A stretch of DNA of 17,743 nucleotides, from contig PBLM01000002.1 of assembly GCA_002721775.1 (NCBI GenBank), positions 1 through 17,743 on the forward strand. Reading direction: 5' to 3'. The stretch's first letter is position 1; every line of letters starts with the position of its first letter. Origin of the DNA: Rhodospirillaceae bacterium (GTDB lineage Bacteria; Pseudomonadota; Alphaproteobacteria; Puniceispirillales; Puniceispirillaceae). This document shows, piece by piece, positions 16,454 to 17,743 of this stretch. The notes under the pieces were generated by a model. The model saw only the letters and a list, made by a program, of their open reading frames with translations, was not told where the DNA came from and searched no databases. Both the position numbers and the translations under genes were made by a program.

Positions 16454-17167
16454 GTGAGTGATCGCAATGACAATTCAGGGAAACTGCCTGTTTATTTGCA
16501 AATTGCTGAACAGTTGTCCCGAAAAATAAGTGCAGGACTCCTTGCTGAGGGGCAGCGTTTGCCTGCCGAACGGCAAATGGCAAAAGATTATAATGTAACC
16601 GTCCGCACCTTACGCAAATCACTGGCCCGCCTTACTGAAACTGGCCTTTTGACCCGCAAACAAGGTTCAGGAAATTATATCCAGAAGAATGAAAATGCAG
16701 ATTCTATCTATTCTTTTTTTCGGCTTGAAAGACCACAAGGCGGTGGTCTGCCCTCAGCAAATATGGTGCGTGTAGACAGTCTAAAAAAACCAGAAGATCT
16801 GCCTGATTTTGGCAGTTCTTCTTTTGCACACAGATTTCGGCGGCAACGCTTACTTGATGGTCTACCCGTCGCTGCAGAAGAAATCTGGCTAGATCAGTCT
16901 AGTGCGGCCAAAGTGAATAAGGCACAGTTCTCGCAATCACTCTATAAATATTATAAAGATCGTCTGGATGTCTGGATTGTCCGTGTCGAAGATTGGGTTG
17001 GTCTGTCGGAAGTCCCGCAATGGGCTGACGGATTGCTAGCCATAGCACCGGGTATTCGATGTGGCTTTATTGAGAGATATGGCTGGTCAGAAGAGAATAA
17101 AAAAGTTGAATATTCCCGTACGTGGTATGATGCTGATGCCGCACGTTATGTTTCACGGTTCAAATAA
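16454..17167 (+). CDS. GntR-family (HutC/UTRA) transcriptional regulator
   Basis: This one-domain-plus-effector regulator is about 237 residues long. An N-terminal winged helix-turn-helix (about 11-77: PVYLQIAEQL, LPAERQMAKDYNV, VRTLRKSLARL, GLLTRKQGSGNYI) is typical of GntR. A UTRA-type ligand-binding domain follows (about 95-237), seen as EEIWLDQ and the closing KKVEYSRTWYDADAARY. HutC/UTRA proteins sense small sugars or acids. The start is a choice: GTG 16454 has AGGA (16442-16445) eight bases upstream, while ATG 16427 and ATG 16445, in the same frame, lack a well-spaced site. It is divergent from the monooxygenase operon over 51-78 nt and is followed closely by the Gfo/Idh/MocA gene. Local control of both is likely. 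Confidence 0.9.
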   Translation: MSDRNDNSGKLPVYLQIAEQLSRKISAGLLAEGQRLPAERQMAKDYNVTVRTLRKSLARLTETGLLTRKQGSGNYIQKNENADSIYSFFRLERPQGGGLPSANMVRVDSLKKPEDLPDFGSSSFAHRFRRQRLLDGLPVAAEEIWLDQSSAAKVNKAQFSQSLYKYYKDRLDVWIVRVEDWVGLSEVPQWADGLLAIAPGIRCGFIERYGWSEENKKVEYSRTWYDADAARYVSRFK

Positions 17168-17176
17168 GGAACAATG

Positions 17177-17743
17177 ATGATGATAAATTACGGTATAATT
17201 GGGTGCGGTATGATGGGGCGTGAACATTTGCGCAATATCAACTTATTGCAGGGCGCAATGGTCGCAGCTATTTATGAACCGGATGCTAACATGGCGCAGG
17301 CTGCTGCTGCGCTAGCACCGGATGCTTTTTTTGTAAATTCTATTGATGAACTTCTTGATTATCAGCAGCTGGACTGTCTTGTAATTGCTAGTCCGAACCA
17401 TTGTCATATTGAACAGTTAGAAGTCATCAGTGAGAAGGTCACCCTTCCAATTTTGGTTGAAAAGCCTCTCTTTACGGCCAAAGATGATCTGGCAAGGGCC
17501 CAAGCTGTGCGCTCCATTTACAAGGCCCCTATCTGGGTTGCAATGGAATATCGCTATATGCCACCCATGCAGCAGTTCATCAATAGTGTGGACCGAGTTA
17601 CGGGCGATATCAAAATGCTGACCATAACAGAACATCGCTTTCCTTTTTTGGAAAAGGTCAATAACTGGAACCGGTTTAATGAAAATTCAGGCGGAACATT
17701 TGTTGAGAAATGCTGTCATTTTTTTGATTTGATGCGGTTAATC
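17177..17743 (+). CDS. Gfo/Idh/MocA-family NAD(P)-dependent oxidoreductase-fold protein (3' end cut by window)
   Basis: This frame is open to the right edge, giving 189 residues without a stop. The N-terminal Rossmann fold shows GIIGCGMMG with the GxGxxG nucleotide motif at about residues 5-13. ASPNHCHIEQ and the hallmark EKPL follow, then an EYRYMPP segment. The catalytic-domain start contains EHRFPFLEK, NWNRF, SGGTFVEKCCHFFDLMR. Substrate classes in this superfamily range from sugar dehydrogenases to NAD-dependent glycosidases (GH109, GH188). Three in-frame ATGs stand at 17174, 17177 and 17180. The second is chosen because it is 6 nt after AAGGA (17166-17170), a site that overlaps the GntR stop. 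Placement beside a sulfonate-monooxygenase operon makes an NAD+-dependent sulfoquinovosidase a fair guess, not a demonstrated one. Confidence 0.88.
   Translation, partial: MMINYGIIGCGMMGREHLRNINLLQGAMVAAIYEPDANMAQAAAALAPDAFFVNSIDELLDYQQLDCLVIASPNHCHIEQLEVISEKVTLPILVEKPLFTAKDDLARAQAVRSIYKAPIWVAMEYRYMPPMQQFINSVDRVTGDIKMLTITEHRFPFLEKVNNWNRFNENSGGTFVEKCCHFFDLMRLI

Overview
The window looks like a chromosomal segment of a marine alphaproteobacterium of moderate GC content. The evidence is the gene content: a form I aerobic CO dehydrogenase operon, a DmdA-like (DMSP demethylase-like) protein, and a TRAP-type uptake operon with very tight gene overlaps. This combination is typical of SAR116-like and Roseobacter-like bacteria. 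The fairly low GC favours a SAR116-like lineage, but that placement is inference from content and has not been tested by phylogeny.

Layout. (1) Positions 1-5692, minus strand: coxM-coxS-coxL-coxD-coxE, the canonical form I carbon monoxide dehydrogenase operon. coxE runs off the left edge. CoxL has the form I active-site motif AYRCSFR, and all eight CoxS iron-sulfur cysteines are present. (2) Positions 5693-6176: an AT-rich divergent intergenic region with a perfect 10-bp inverted repeat and a pair of CCAATCCAA direct repeats. (3) Positions 6177-8819, plus strand: an aldehyde dehydrogenase followed by a DmdA-like/GcvT-family tetrahydrofolate-dependent methyltransferase. (4) Positions 8936-10750: a periplasmic diheme cytochrome c peroxidase/MauG-like protein (minus) and a secreted Sel1-repeat protein (plus). 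Their 5' ends appear to overlap head to head. (5) Positions 10833-16375, minus strand: a six-gene operon in transcription order SsuD-like flavin monooxygenase, YdhF-like aldo/keto reductase, NAD(P)H:flavin reductase, then TRAP DctQ, DctM and DctP. Neighbouring genes from the monooxygenase to DctM overlap by 1-4 nt. The flavin reductase carries an apparent single-base frameshift. (6) Positions 16427-17743, plus strand: a divergent GntR/UTRA regulator and the start of a Gfo/Idh/MocA-family NAD-dependent protein, cut by the right edge.

The most interesting part is blocks 5-6. The trio of SsuD-like monooxygenase, aldo/keto reductase and flavin reductase matches the enzyme set of the oxidative sulfoquinovose (sulfo-SMO, SmoC/SmoB/SmoA) desulfonation pathway. 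Here it is joined to a TRAP transporter, where the described Agrobacterium cluster has an ABC transporter. It is also joined to a Gfo/Idh/MocA protein, the fold class I associate with the recently described NAD+-dependent sulfoquinovosidases. The working model is as follows: DctPQM imports a sulfonated sugar or its glycoside, the Gfo/Idh/MocA protein releases the sugar, the flavin reductase supplies FMNH2 to the monooxygenase, sulfite is released with an aldehyde product, and the aldo/keto reductase reduces that aldehyde. The GntR protein would regulate the operon through the short divergent promoter. The substrate is inferred from gene content, not shown by the sequence.
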